Shown one piece after another: positions 1-12,408 of a DNA stretch of 64,000 nucleotides. The stretch covers positions 4,932,310-4,996,309 of the forward strand of contig NC_135152.1 of assembly GCF_050948215.1 (NCBI RefSeq), in the 5' to 3' direction. This DNA comes from Halictus rubicundus (lineage: Eukaryota; Arthropoda; Insecta; Hymenoptera; Halictidae). How positions within the stretch are numbered: position 1 is the stretch's first letter; every line of letters starts with the position of its first letter. Made by a program: the position numbers and the translations under genes. The notes under the pieces were generated by a model. That model searched no databases. It was not told the origin of the DNA and worked only from the letters and a program-made list of their open reading frames with translations.

Positions 1-1087
1 ATATCAAGGATACAAATTTGTATAATATATTGTAAGAAAATGTACCGTGTTGCTAATGACCTTTGATGTTGAAGCAACATTAAACAATTTCTTCGTCTGC
101 GGATTCTCCTGGATTTTATAAATTTGAAAATTCTGTGAATATACAATCTCTAGCGGTTATAATAAATTATTTAAACAGAGGAGGAACACGATGATATTAA
201 TTTTCTTCTCCTGAAAGTGTGTCCTCGCCTTCAAGTATTATTATTCAGGATTTCTTGTCGCAAAAGTTAAAAGTGTCCAATATAAAATAGGATAGTAAGT
301 TATTCAAATCCTTTCTAAGCCGAGCATCGAAAGTTCTCCGGCCACGCAACGTTCCCGACGTCATCGAACAATATTATACAAAATCTTCGTGGAATAGTCT
401 AATCCCGTCAGGAAGTTTTTCGATCAAAATCTACTCCCGTCCAATAAATAACGATCCTGCAGAGGAAGAGACGTAATCTACGAAGGAAAGCGGGAACATT
501 CTCGACAACGGTGCTCCCGCGAAAAATTCCCTTGTAATTTTCTAGCGCGGCAGCTGGCCCCTTCGTCTATCCATCGATCCTCTCGATGGAAAAGGTGCAC
601 AATCGCACACGGTTCCTTCGAAGCATCCTCTCCATAGAGGGAGGAAGTCTAATGGAATACCTTCTTCTATATCCTCCTTGAAAATTTGAATTTAAATCGA
701 AAGCCAGTGATCTTAAATTAGAATTAAAATTTACTTCGAACTCGCCGACAAATCCGATTTTCACCGAGCCGGCCATCTTGCTTTCGCTTCACTCGATATT
801 CCGCAGCTGCCGCGTTATGTTTGCCTTTCTGGCCCTTGTTTTGCTGCCATTATTTTGCCCCGAGCTCTCCACAGTTTAAACTCTTCAACGCTTGTATTGT
901 ATACAGTAGACTGTATTAAAAAATTGCTTATGTAATTTTAACCATTTCTTTTCAAACAATTCGTCATATATTTACTGTGAATTTATTACCACAAGAGATA
1001 CATATTTTTCACTCGCAAAGGGTTTAAATTACGTAGCGTCGCTGGCAAACCCAGAATGCTGCTTCAGGACTAAAAACCTGTTCATTT
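1..1087. other. Non-coding flank, no gene seen
   Basis: This stretch is AT-rich with a more GC-balanced middle (about 300-800). I see no splice-bounded exon or recognisable protein. A 69-codon minus-strand frame (776 down to 567) begins at an ATG inside a CAAGATGGCC motif, but its translation resembles nothing I know. Treat it as probable intergenic or intronic DNA. Confidence 0.6.
771..780 (-). promoter_or_regulatory. YY1/Pho-like motif CAAGATGGCC
   Basis: On the minus strand the sequence reads CAAGATGGCC. This matches most of the YY1/Pho consensus and the TISU start element (SAASATGGCGGC). The ATG opens a 69-codon frame of unknown meaning. The motif is visible; any function is inferred. 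Confidence 0.25.
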
Positions 1088-1120
1088 GGGACAAACACCC
1101 TACGTCTTCTGCTCACTCAC

Positions 1121-2590
1121 ATGTCAATCGTCCAGAAACCTATCTTCATCTCCTCCGTAACAACAAACAATTTTGAGGCACTCGAACAAAATCAAACAGC
1201 CTCAAACCAACATCAGCTAAACCCACATCAAACCAAATTGTACAATATCCTATATCTTCTACTCACTCACGTGTCAATCGTCCAGAAACCTATCTTCATC
1301 TCCTCCGTAACAACAAACAATTTGGAGGCACTCGAACAAAATCAAACAGCCTCAAACCAACATCAGCTAAACCCACATCAAACCAAATTGTACAATATCC
1401 TATATCTTCTACTCACTCACGTGTCAATCGTCCAGAAACCTATCTTCATCTCCTCCGTAACAACAAACAATTTGGAGGCACTCGAACAAAATCAAACAGC
1501 CTCAAACCAACATCAGCTAAACCCACATCAAACCAAATTGTACAATATCCTATATCTTCTACTCACTCACGTGTCAATCGTCCAGAAACCTATCTTCATC
1601 TCCTCCGTAACAACAAACAATTTTGAGGCACTCGAACAAAATCAAACAGCCTCAAACCAACATCAGCTAAACCCACATCAAACCAAATTGTACAATATCC
1701 TATATCTTCTACTCACTCACATGTCAATCGTCCAGAAACCTATCTTCATCTCCTCCGTAACAACAAACAATTTTGAGGCACTCGAACAAAATCAAACAGC
1801 CTCAAACCAACATCAGCTAAACCCACATCAAACCAAATTGTACAATATCCTATATCTTCTACTCACTCACGTGTCAATCGTCCAGAAACCTATCTTCATC
1901 TCCTCCGTAACAACAAACAATTTGGAGGCACTCGAACAAAATCAAACAGCCTCAAACCAACATCAGCTAAACCCACATCAAACCAAATTGTACAATATCC
2001 TATATCTTCTACTCACTCACGTGTCAATCGTCCAGAAACCTATCTTCATCTCCTCCGTAACAACAAACAATTTGGAGGCACTCGAACAAAATCAAACAGC
2101 CTCAAACCAACATCAGCTAAACCCACATCAAACCAAATTGTACAATATCCTATATCTTCTACTCACTCACATGTCAATCGTCCAGAAACCTATCTTCATC
2201 TCCTCCGTAACAACAAACAATTTTGAGGCACTCGAACAAAATCAAACAGCCTCAAACCAACATCAGCTAAACCCACATCAAACCAAATTGTACAATATCC
2301 TATATCTTCTACTCACTCACGTGTCAATCGTCCAGAAACCTATCTTCATCTCCTCCGTAACAACAAACAATTTTGAGGCACTCGAACAAAATCAAACAGC
2401 CTCAAACCAACATCAGCTAAACCCACATCAAACCAAATTGTACAATATCCTATATCTTCTACTCACTCACGTGTCAATCGTCCAGAAACCTATCTTCATC
2501 TCCTCCGCAACAACAAACAATTTTGAGGCACTCGAACAAAATCAAACAGCCTCAAACCAACATCAGCTGGGCCCACATCAAACCAAATAG
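1121..2590 (+). repeat. 150-bp satellite array, 10 near-identical copies (open frame of 489 codons)
   Basis: Ten head-to-tail copies of an exact 150-bp unit start at 1121, 1271, 1421, 1571, 1721, 1871, 2021, 2171, 2321 and 2471; the last is cut to about 120 bp. The unit is 50 codons with no stop in this frame, so the array reads as one frame from ATG 1121 to TAG 2588. Each 50-residue block starts (M/V)SIVQKPIF and ends YLLLTH. Most variation is at unit position 1 (A/G, Met/Val) and position 54 (T/G, Phe/Leu); copy 10 also has Val to Ala and Asn to Gly changes. Nearly all differences alter the protein, which argues against selection on a protein. A decayed partial copy lies at about 1088-1120. 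There is no signal peptide, membrane segment or known domain. I read it as recently homogenised satellite DNA; a repetitive protein is possible but less likely. Confidence 0.93.
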
Positions 2591-4039
2591 CAGATTATCT
2601 ACCCAGGTACGTTATACTCCTGTACAACGCTTTCAAAAGCCAGTAATAGCTAACCCAGCCTCAATCAGCTAAAAAGACATCGTCATCCTCGTTATTCCCG
2701 CGCGGAGGGCATGATGCCGCGAGTAAGTTACATTTCGCAGGATGCATCGACACAATAATTCCTGGCGCGGGTCCGCGGTTCGTCCTGGGCACGGGAGAAA
2801 GGCGCACGATTGCCGGAATCGTGCGACGAATCCATGACGGACCTGTCGAAGCGAGCTGGAGCGAGCAGAAGCCAGCAGAAACAAGCGAGAGAGAACGGTT
2901 TCACCGGGGCGAGTCTGGAATAGGTGAACCCTGGAGCGGCGTATCGATCTGTGCGTGATGCTGAGCCCGGCCATGAGGGTAGGGGGTTGGAACCGCCGCA
3001 CAGCCATCGTCTCCACGGAGATGAACACACGGGGTTGGCATCGGTAACATGGGGATCGAGCCTGTATGAGTTAGCCGTGGCTCTGTGTTGGTCGCAAACG
3101 TTGAAAAGCGAGGGTGGCTGCTGTGGAGTTGGAAACATCGCCGAGCTCCGACACAGCATCCGGAGAACCCACACAAACTCACCCGATAGCGATATACTCG
3201 CGTGTACAGGGGGCCTGGTAGGAGTTTGGGAGGGTGTGCGCTGATGTTTGAGGCTGTGTGAGGGTGCAGGATCCCCCACCACGTGGGACACCGTTCGAAT
3301 CGACCCTGGCTAGGTAGCCAAAGCCTCGCTAGGAGAACCTACCCCTGGCCCGAGCCACCATCAACGTCTCGAGGGTGGAAAACCGAGGAGGACGGGGAGG
3401 TCTGCGGCCTGGGGGGATGGGGCAGGGGGCGTGTCATTGCAGTTTCCACACAGCTGCGTCTGCAGCGTCCCGAGGTAAAGGCCTAAAAAGCTTTCTCTCG
3501 CTCTCCCGGTGCCTCTCCATCCTCTTCCACCTCATCCCCCCGCCGAGCAACCCTCGAAATCCCTCCAACCCCCCTCGCCTTTGCCCTCCGACACGTACCG
3601 GGCTGGGAACTTTACCATTTCGCCGTCTGGGAAGATAATCTACCCGGCTCCACCTACACCTTCGAATCGAGTAGAATCGGGCTTCTCTCCCTTCGCTCTC
3701 AACCCCCCAGGACACCCCCGCCTCGCCACCCTCGCGCAGGAGTCAAGCGTCACCGACTCCTTCCAACGACCACGCACACCTTCGTCGAACGTTCTCTCGG
3801 CGACGATTTCTTCTTTTCGACGGTATAGACGTCCTCTCCTCTTTTCCCTCTTTCTCTCCCTGAGGACGTTCTCTGCTTTTCCCCCTTTCTCTCTCTCAAT
3901 GGACGTTCTCCGCTTCTTTTCTCTCTATAGATGACGTAGCTCCTCTTTTCCTTCTTTCTCTCTCCACAGGTCCTCTCTGCTTCTTCTCCCTCTTGCTCGC
4001 CTTCTATCTCTGTATTTCTGTCGCTCTTTCTCAATGTTG

Positions 4040-4043
<4 letters not shown>
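2591..4043. other. GC-rich then pyrimidine-rich DNA, no gene recognised
   Basis: The stretch 2700-3500 is GC-rich with several overlapping open frames on both strands, expected by chance at this composition. A CACGTG E-box lies near 3280. From 3500 to 4040 the plus strand is strongly pyrimidine-rich (TCTCTC, CCCC and TTTC blocks). It leads into the (CT)n run at 4044. None of the translations contains a recognisable domain. Confidence 0.5.

Positions 4044-4094
<51 letters not shown>
4044..4094 (+). repeat. Microsatellite (CT)n followed by (AC)4
   Basis: This is about 21 CT units running directly into four AC units. It is the pure core of a longer pyrimidine-rich tract and explains the Ser-Leu-rich frames here. 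Confidence 0.97.
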
Positions 4095-4095
<1 letters not shown>

Positions 4096-7000
4096 TACTC
4101 ACTCTCTGCCTCTCTCGGTTTCGCTTCGCTCGAAGCAAGGGTGCAGGTGCGACCGAACACCGGCTCTCTCTGGAAATAAGGTGGAACCGGAGGGAAAATT
4201 AAACTTCCCCGTGGTAGGAGGGAAGTTCGCCTTTTCCAGACTTTTCTCGGAACGCTTCGCCGATAACGTCCTCCGCCGTGCCGGCGCAAATTGAGACCTT
4301 GCATTTCTGCAGCGAGCTTTCGCAGCCTGGAGCGCGAATTAATCATCTGCCGGGCTGCGTGACCTGCACCGTGCGATGCTTCTCTTTCGGTTTCGAGGCT
4401 TCTGTTCGGAGAATATTCATTCACGCTAAAGCTACCGAACATTAACCCCTTCGGACCCGGCATCAGCACATCGAACCAATCGATATTTCAAAATTGATCA
4501 CAGAGGGTCGAACCATGAAATGCGACGTGTTTTAATGCGGTATTGTTCGCTTCCTAGAAATCGACCAAAACTAGGGAAAATCATCGTATAAATCATCGAG
4601 AGATTATTAACGTAACGTCGACCATGCAGAAGAAAACTTACTAATAATGCCGAAAGCTGCTTTTCAGGACTACTTTAGACGACACAGTGAATTTTCGGTA
4701 TATGTCAATAACAGGGGTCTTGCCAGCGTCGTGTACCGTCCAGGAGACATACCCGGGCCGTGTTATGTTTACACTCCTCGTCGTTCGACGCCTTTCGAGC
4801 TTCGGGGGTAGTGGGAATAATTTCGCGACGTTTATCATCGAGGTCTTGGCGACGTATATGGAAAAATCACTGTATTGCGCAGTTTTGCGGGACGACTTCG
4901 ATCTTTCAAGATCGCGGGGGCGTGCAGGCGTCTACGGTTCGCGTATCAGCGCCGCCGCCAGCCAAATTAGCCGGCGTTGGACTCCAATCAGACGAGTTCC
5001 ATTGGAATTAGAATAAACGGCTCCGTCGACGGCCTCCGACGCGAATTAACCGCACCCGGAGCTTCTGCCAGCGACACGGACTACAAATCGAGCGCATTAA
5101 GGCCGCCTTCCTCCTCTTCCACTCGCCCGGTCTAACGTTTTCCGCTCGCGTGACACATAAATCGCTCGCCTAGATGACTCGGACCGCTTTGGTTAACCCC
5201 TTGACCACCGAGTTTTTCTTCGATCAGAGAAATTGACCCTCTCGTGGACCGATTCTGATTTTCTTGGAAGAGTGCCTGAGTCGTTCGCGATTCCTGCAAA
5301 CGAGAAATTATGAAACGCGCAACGAACTGTTGGAGGGTTTTATCGATGAGGTAATATTTAAAAAAACTGATTTCGTTAATTCTGTTAACGCAATCATTAC
5401 CACCACTAGTTCCTCTAACAATCATCGTAATTTTACTATCAGACGTTTCTCTCAACCCTCGGACAGCGGAGCCTGCCATTTAATTACTCAGTTTCTGAGG
5501 ATTATATTAAATAGACATTAGAAACGAAAGGAAGACTGACCTGTCTACCATAAGCACCTTCAAAAATATCTTTCTAAAGATTGATAAATAAAGCAGTCAA
5601 CGGTCATAAGCATCATCAATTATGTAAGAATGGTGCGGGGGTTGAACTGTTTCACATTTTTCCACATTTCATACCTTCATTTTACTGGGAAAAATCGAAT
5701 GATTTACGATTCTGCGCAACAACGTCCGCAAAAGTAGCTTTTCCTCGCACAAAGCAGCTAACAACGCGTCTTCGGCCACGTGTGACGCAGGAATCGCGAA
5801 CATTACAGTTATGGTTACCTAACAATACCGCCCACGGACGCGTAAATCAAGATCCAAAGAAGTTCTCACCCCTGTACCAACCGAGGATCGCGGTTTATCG
5901 TCGAGGCAACCGCGCGGTTCTTACAAAACGAGGTCCGACGGTTCCCGAGGAGGCTCTCGAGCCCCGTGACGATCCACGGGAACGTTAAACATCTGGCCGG
6001 TGCACGCAACGCCCGAAAATAGCTCGGTGAATCTAATAAGAGCCGGGCGCCTCCACGTTCCAGGAGATCCGTTGGCCTAAGTTCCTCCGGGCGCTTTGAT
6101 TACGCTCGGAGAAAGTCGGTCGGAGTCACCCCAGCCCCCATAAATCTGTCCGAGGGCCTGATCCCATGGAAAAAAGGGCTGCTCGTGTCCTGTGTCCTCC
6201 ATTCGAGGGAAAAGCACGTCCCCGATACTCGAAATCGGTTTTCTTTTAGGATACGGTGTATTCTCGATTCCTGTGTCCCGAAAACCGATTTTCTCGTGTC
6301 AGTTAAAAAAAGAAATTAACGATACTTGAGAGAGCACCAGATCGATATTTAATTCACTATTTTGATATTTCATTTCGCTTCCTTCAGCAAATCGCAAATG
6401 TTGCTGCAAGGGTGCTCGTGGTTGGAATCAAAGATTCTGGAAAAATTATTTTCAGCTTCGGGAAATTGTATTAAGTATAGTTTACTCTTCCACGTGGGGA
6501 ATACTCGGCGCTGTTCCTGAAAATTAGCTCGATTTCAAGCTTCCTGAGATAGTTCACGGAGTTTCGCAATCTGCTCGCCATCGACGAGCAAGGAAACCGA
6601 AAATCACGATACAGCCATTTTCGAAGGGACCAATGCGTCCGCAATGGCGCCCACCCTGTCACCCTTTGCAACCCCGAGGGCCATTTCCACCCCTCAATCG
6701 AGACACGCGTTAATGAATGAGGTCCAATAGATCCTTCGTGTCTACACAAAGAGAACGAAGAAAGGAAGTAACTCTTGTCTAATTGGGAGAAGGAGCATCA
6801 GTTCTAGAAAATTAGGCGAGCCGGACTGGTGACCATTCACCCTTAACTAGTCCATTACTATTATTAAAAAAAAAAAGAATTACTAACTAACATTATATAT
6901 TATGCAACATTATATGACCCCTCTAAGGTGCCACCAAAAAGTTGCCATTATTTTAAAATAATTATTACATTATCATGATTGTATTTAAGAAATTGCTAAA

Positions 7001-9682
7001 AATTTAAGTGTTAAAAATACGAGTAACAATATAAACTTTTAATCAGAATAAACTTCATATGCATGAAAGGAAGTAAATCACGAATATTTTAGGTAAGCAA
7101 ATGTTTTGGAATTAAAACAGCTTCTAGTGCGAAGGGTTAAAATACCAGTGATTAATTGTACTTGTACCCCTTTGCTATCAACATATAAACCAAGAACAAT
7201 GAAAATTGCTGTACGCAATAACGCGATAGCATTAGCTTAGACGGGTGAGCGGTTCCACGAGAGTCGATGATAAATTCGCCGTCTCTTTTTTAATTAAGAA
7301 ACAGTTCGAACGAAGCGATCGAAGGCCAGCTATTTCGGCCAATCGGGGTAATAGTCTCCGGAGGAATATGAAAATATGGAAGAAGAAGAAAGGGAAAGAA
7401 ATTGGGGCACGATCAGATTGGCCGAAACCGCTTTGTCTTCATTCCCCATTGTCCCCGATGGAGCAAACATTTGCGATCCCCGGAGCGAGTCACATAACCC
7501 ACCGATGGTCCCCGCTTCTAATATCCCCATGGTAGACGACGTTACCACGTTACCATGTAAACAACCGGCGAAATCGCAATATTCATCGTATACGCCGTTC
7601 TCCCTGGCCGGTCGTCACGTATCGCGCGTTTACTTTGCTTGCACGGAACGAGATGTACCGGTCACGGCTCGGAAACACCTAAATCGCATGTCGGATCTCG
7701 CCTAAGAGATCATCTTCGGAGATTAGCCCCTTCCATTTTTCTACAACGAATCGAGAATTCCTTTTTCTATAACACACTTCGAAACGCGCGCAGTGCGCGG
7801 CAAAATGCTTTCTTCATTTTTCCTGTTTTATTATGCTGGTTTTAAGCAGATTATTCTAATGAATTCGTTTCCCGTTCTTCTGATATAATAGTCTGTTTTA
7901 ACGAATCTGTTCTCCATCCTTTTGACATAATCGCAGATTTATGCGACGAGGGCGATATTAATAAAAGGAAAATTCCGCGATGCGGCGAGGAGATATCAAG
8001 TCTCATGAATTTTTAAGGTTACTACATTGTGATGTTTAAACGCGTTCTCAGGTAGTTAAACCTTCGCGGTCCAGAGAGCTGCCTCCTTTATACATTGTAA
8101 TGGATACAACATCGTGCGATTCAATTAACTTCGTACGCGACTTTATTAAGATGTGTAGAACAGTTGTGAAATGCTAGAATTGTTTTTACGTGCCGTGTAA
8201 TTATTTTATACGAGTGTGATGCAGATGATAGTCCACATTTTTCTAATCTTTCGATGTTTTCCACCCGCTGAATGAATCCTTTGTAATTCACTAACCCATC
8301 AAAAACATTACCGTCAACGATCCTACGCAATTACCATTTCAGAAACCGCAACAATGGCTCCTCTAATTTTGATTATAACCGTTCCAACCACCCTGTATCA
8401 TCCACTTCCGCGCCTTGCTACCTGGTCTCGCAGCATAATCGACGACTTCCGGTTCTAAAAAGTTGCATAGGCGGCGTAAGGTCAAATCCACAGGGGTCTC
8501 GGTACGATTGCACGGTGCAGCACGGTTTCGCCCGCAATAAGACAAAATGGCGTCGGGAGGGCCGGATGCACGGGACGTTGCATCGTGGAGGCGTTAAAGG
8601 TCGCGGCAAAACCCCTCTTGGAAGCCTTGTTACACCTCCGAGAGGCGAGCCGAAGGGGTAAATTAACTCGGCAGCGGAGCCGGCGCGATAAAGCGCGCGT
8701 AATATCGCGCGCGTGCACGCGAGTTCAGCCGCGACGAGCGTAATCCGCCGCGATTCCGCCCCCGCGATCGTTGCGACGATCTCGGGGCAGGAAATCACGG
8801 CCCGGAATCACTATGGCTCGGGCGCGTGCACCTAAAGCCGCGTCCACACTGTCCCGATTTTTCTGCGACTTTCGCGACACTTTACTGCCCACATGAGGAC
8901 GTCATGGCTGTTCTTCAGCTTGGGAGGATTTAGACTGGCGACTTTATGTGACTGGAGACTTCCTGGTGATATTTCGATAATGTACGAGTATTAAATATCG
9001 ATCTACGGCCCTTTGGATCTCGGGACAGGGTTGGACTTTCTGAATTTAGACAGGCTTCTATTGTGCTTCAAAGTTTGAATGATTTGGTGAACTTAGTTGA
9101 ATGTAGAAGTTGTTAAATGAAAACCTTTATGCAGTAGCGGATCTTTATGCAAAATAAAAATGTTCTCGTTTACAAAATATTGGAACTGATTAAAAATTTC
9201 CCTTATTGTAAAAAGCAAATGTTTTCAATGATCAAGCGAGGTTGTCCAGTCAGTATACTGGAAACGCAGCTTTAGCTCTGACGCAGCAGCAAGGTGTTTC
9301 GCAACGAGGCTCGCTACCTTGTCGCAAGCTCCAGCCTCTCTCGGTTCAGTTTCCACGTTCCACCGACAATCCAATTTATACGCGGGATTATTCCCAGCCT
9401 GGCAACCCCTGCCAGCTCCAACCCCCTTCCCATCCCTCCCTTTTCCCATGGAGCTCGGATCGAGCTGCGCCTCTGGCCAAATATGGCCGGTTCCCTGGGA
9501 AACTCAAGGTTCCAACCCGGAACAACCCTGCGTTCCAACGTTCGAGCTTTTCCGCCTCAAAAAGAGGAACAGAGTAAATGAAATTGTTCGCCAAAGATCG
9601 GCCAGCATCGCTCTCGAACGCGCTGGCATGACTCTCGATGGAAATTCGAAAGAGTTGGGGCGCTTCGAGGTGAATTGTGTTC

Positions 9683-9684
<2 letters not shown>
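4095..9684. other. 5.6 kb with no supported gene; mixed composition
   Basis: I see no exon flanked by convincing splice sites and no known protein motif. AT-rich parts (6.8-7.2 kb) alternate with CpG-richer parts (5.0-6.2 and 8.4-8.9 kb). Short sequences of the form TTAACCC (near 4443, 5194 and, on the minus strand, 7135) resemble piggyBac-type ends, but none has a visible partner. Confidence 0.5.
8560..8830. other. CpG-rich patch with short inverted repeat
   Basis: CpG is dense here. GCGCGATA at 8683-8690 is matched by TATCGCGC at 8703-8710, with further CGCGCG blocks between and after them. It could be an unmethylated promoter-like island or a cruciform/Z-DNA-prone site. No transcript feature is evident. 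Confidence 0.4.

Positions 9685-9764
<80 letters not shown>
9685..9764 (+). repeat. Microsatellite (CT)40, longest in window
   Basis: Eighty bases of uninterrupted CT. All Ser-Leu and Arg-Glu frames crossing it are artefacts of the repeat. Confidence 0.98.
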
Positions 9765-9767
<3 letters not shown>

Positions 9768-10709
9768 GAAACTTGGATTACGATGCTTTGATCGGTTCGC
9801 TGGCTCAGAACGCGATTCTTTTTCTTGCTTGTGGAGTGCGAGATGAAGGAAGAATTGATCGTTGAATGATTTAAAATTGGTTCTTGGCTTATGGTCTTGT
9901 AATTTTTCAAGACTCTCGATGGCTTCGTAACAGTCGTGGCTAGATTCCTTTGACTCTTTCCGTTTTCAATTTTTATTCATACATTTTTCTTCTGTGAGAT
10001 CAACGCCGATGTTCAAGGGATGACACTAACTTACACGATTACGACAATTAATTCTAATTACCCTGCAAATTTCTGAAAGAATTCTCGCAGCAGCGGAACA
10101 GTATTATAAGATCGACATAAATCTGTTGAAGCCGTTGCTCGTATACCCGTGACCAATCTGCTCTAATTTTTCAACTAATTAGAGGTAATACGTTTATACA
10201 AATAACAAAGGAACACGCCGCGCGTAAAGCGTACAAGCAATTATTTAAAGAAAAAAAAAGAAGAACGATCTGCTGGAATGGCGTTAAGATTTACGATCCC
10301 GTTAAAAACGAAAGAACAGCGAGATTAGAATCGTGTAAACGTCATTCGCTGAACGCGCGCGAAATAAAAAGAAGTTTAATTGGATTAGTGGAATATCTCG
10401 GCAGAACTTCAAAAGAACAAGCATTAATAGCAGCGGAAAGTAATTCTTACAGAGTGCCGGTACACACATTCGTGCATGGGTAACTATAGTTAACGGAGCA
10501 TAAAGCGTATCAATTAGCGAGGCAAGTGTCCGCTGGCGATTTAATAAACATTACTCACCGCTGTTAACTTAACGAACAGCTCTCGCGCAGTCTTGAGCAA
10601 CTGGCGGAATCGAATTCAACGGGACCGGCATAAAGTCGCGTTTAGATTAGGCAACTTTTGCCGATTGTATCGATCAACCTGAATTCGTTCGATCTCATTC
10701 CCGAGGTTA
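9765..10709. other. AT-rich spacer, nothing recognised
   Basis: No open frame of note and no repeats beyond short A runs. Confidence 0.5.
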
Positions 10710-10958
10710 TTTGAAGTAACTTTTTCCTTTGCGGAAATGTCCTCCGACGCTTTGTTCGGGAGTTATTAACGAAAAACATGGACCAATCAGAGCGTGGCGT
10801 TGGCATCCGTCCGCTGTAGCTGCCCCTTGATTGGCCCGTGTTTTTCGTTAATAACTCCTCAAAAAAGCTGCGGAGAACATTTCCGCCAAGGAAAAAGTTG
10901 CTTCAAACGAACTGAAAAAGCGCCCCAAGGCAGTGCAACATTTTTAGAACACCCTGTA
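10710..10958. mobile_element. Inverted-repeat transposon relic (miniature element, left end eroded)
   Basis: About 80 bp (10710-10789) is repeated in reverse complement at 10828-10907 with some mismatches, around a roughly 38-bp GC-rich centre. Both arms carry CTTTTTCC, GCGGAAATG, AGTTATTAACGAAAAACA and CCAATCA. The right side continues about 50 bp to TTAGAACACCCTGTA, a form typical of the ends of small insect DNA transposons. The matching left terminus is missing, so this looks like a truncated non-autonomous element. No transposase frame is present, and I cannot assign the superfamily. Confidence 0.7.
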
Positions 10959-12379
10959 TGAATAGAAATGATAATTGTTCTACGGGATAAAGCTCTGAGT
11001 TTCAAAAGCGTGAGTTTAATCTATAAAACCGTGAATATGGTCTGGGTAAGGGTTAATTTCGAGTGGTAAACCTGTATCGGTGGTCGGACGTAATTTTGAC
11101 ATAAAAACAACGGGGAACGCGACGAGAAATGAACCGGTGAATCGATGTATCGACGGAATGGGAACGGAAGCGGCTCGAACGGCTCGCGCTGACACTCGAA
11201 ACATCGAAGGTTCCGATAAGAAGACGATAAACTGAGCGGGTTATTGGAGATCGCGGGCGACATCCCTTGCGAAATCCAGCCGGTCGATGGCTGAACGCGT
11301 ACGCCTCCACAATATGTCATAATGCCGGGGCCCGGAGTCTTATGGCCAGTCCATAAACATTCGCGTTTTATAGGATTACCGACGATAAGCCCGTGCTCCG
11401 CTCTATTACCGATAAATAATCTATTTACCGAGTCCAGCCGAGTATAAATATCTAAACAAAATCGAGCAAATGTGCCGGAACGACGCCGCTCGGTTCCAAG
11501 GCTGCGACACAGCCAGGATTGAGAAGCAGGATTCCGATGACTACTTGCGGACTTTCTGCCGGACAGTTTTAGAAACTCTTCGCGAAACTCTCTGTTTCAA
11601 TTTTTTCGGGATGCCAGACGAATTTGGACCTGGATCGAATTTGCAATTTCTGCGCAATTCGCGTCATCAGTAAATGTTCTTCTGCAACTTGGTCGGACTA
11701 AACTCTGAGCAATTAATGCCATTGGCAGACCACGAATCTTTAGGCAAAATCCAAAATTTCTATCAATTGCCAGTAACAGGAATATCAAGTATTTCTTCCC
11801 TTTTTTTAAAATAATTTATGAAGTTAACATATTAATATTTCTCTGATATTTTAATCCTATTCAAGTCAAGTTTCTGTTCTAACAAGCTACAGATTAAAAC
11901 GCCTCTAGAAACATTAAAAATAAAATTTTCGTGAACGAATTCAGACTTTAAGACTGAAGCTTTCTCTTTACAACGTCACCGTGAATTTTGACGTACGATT
12001 TTTGTTGGCCGTTCCAGAAAATTTAGAATGCAACGTGTATTGCAAAATTTTCCGAGTAGGTACTATTCAAATTCGATCTATGTAAGTAAAAATCCTGTTT
12101 CGGCTTGCCATGCTGGAGCACCCCGTTAATTGCACATGCTGGCCCGTTCACTGTGCGATGCTCGCGTGTACGTTGCGCTTCGTCTGGGCGTCGCGGACGG
12201 AACAGAAGAGGCAAGATGAAAAGTCATATTTACAAGAGGGAACGTCTCTCGTTACACGGGAGAAGGCTCGTAAAATCCCCGCGTCCGGAGGCGAGAGGAA
12301 TCGCGAATAAAATCCCGGGCGTCGCGCGTGCACCGTCTACCAGGTAGAGAAAGATGGAGAAAGATAGCGCGGCGGGGTG

Positions 12380-12408
12380 AGGAGGAGAAGGAGGAGGAGG
12401 AGGAAGAA
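12380..12408 (+). repeat. (GGA)n/(GAA) trinucleotide tract
   Basis: A short purine-only run of GGA/GAA triplets next to a CpG-rich block. Confidence 0.85.

Noticed and set aside
1121..2590. CRISPR array
   Set aside because: The 150-bp units abut without unique spacers, and the genome is eukaryotic.
7135..7145. piggyBac-type end (TTAACCCTTCGCACTAG on the minus strand)
   Set aside because: No matching inverted partner with TTAA on either side.
9557..9910. Ser-Leu / Arg-Glu repeat proteins around (CT)n
   Set aside because: Translations of a dinucleotide repeat; the same pattern appears at every (CT)n run.
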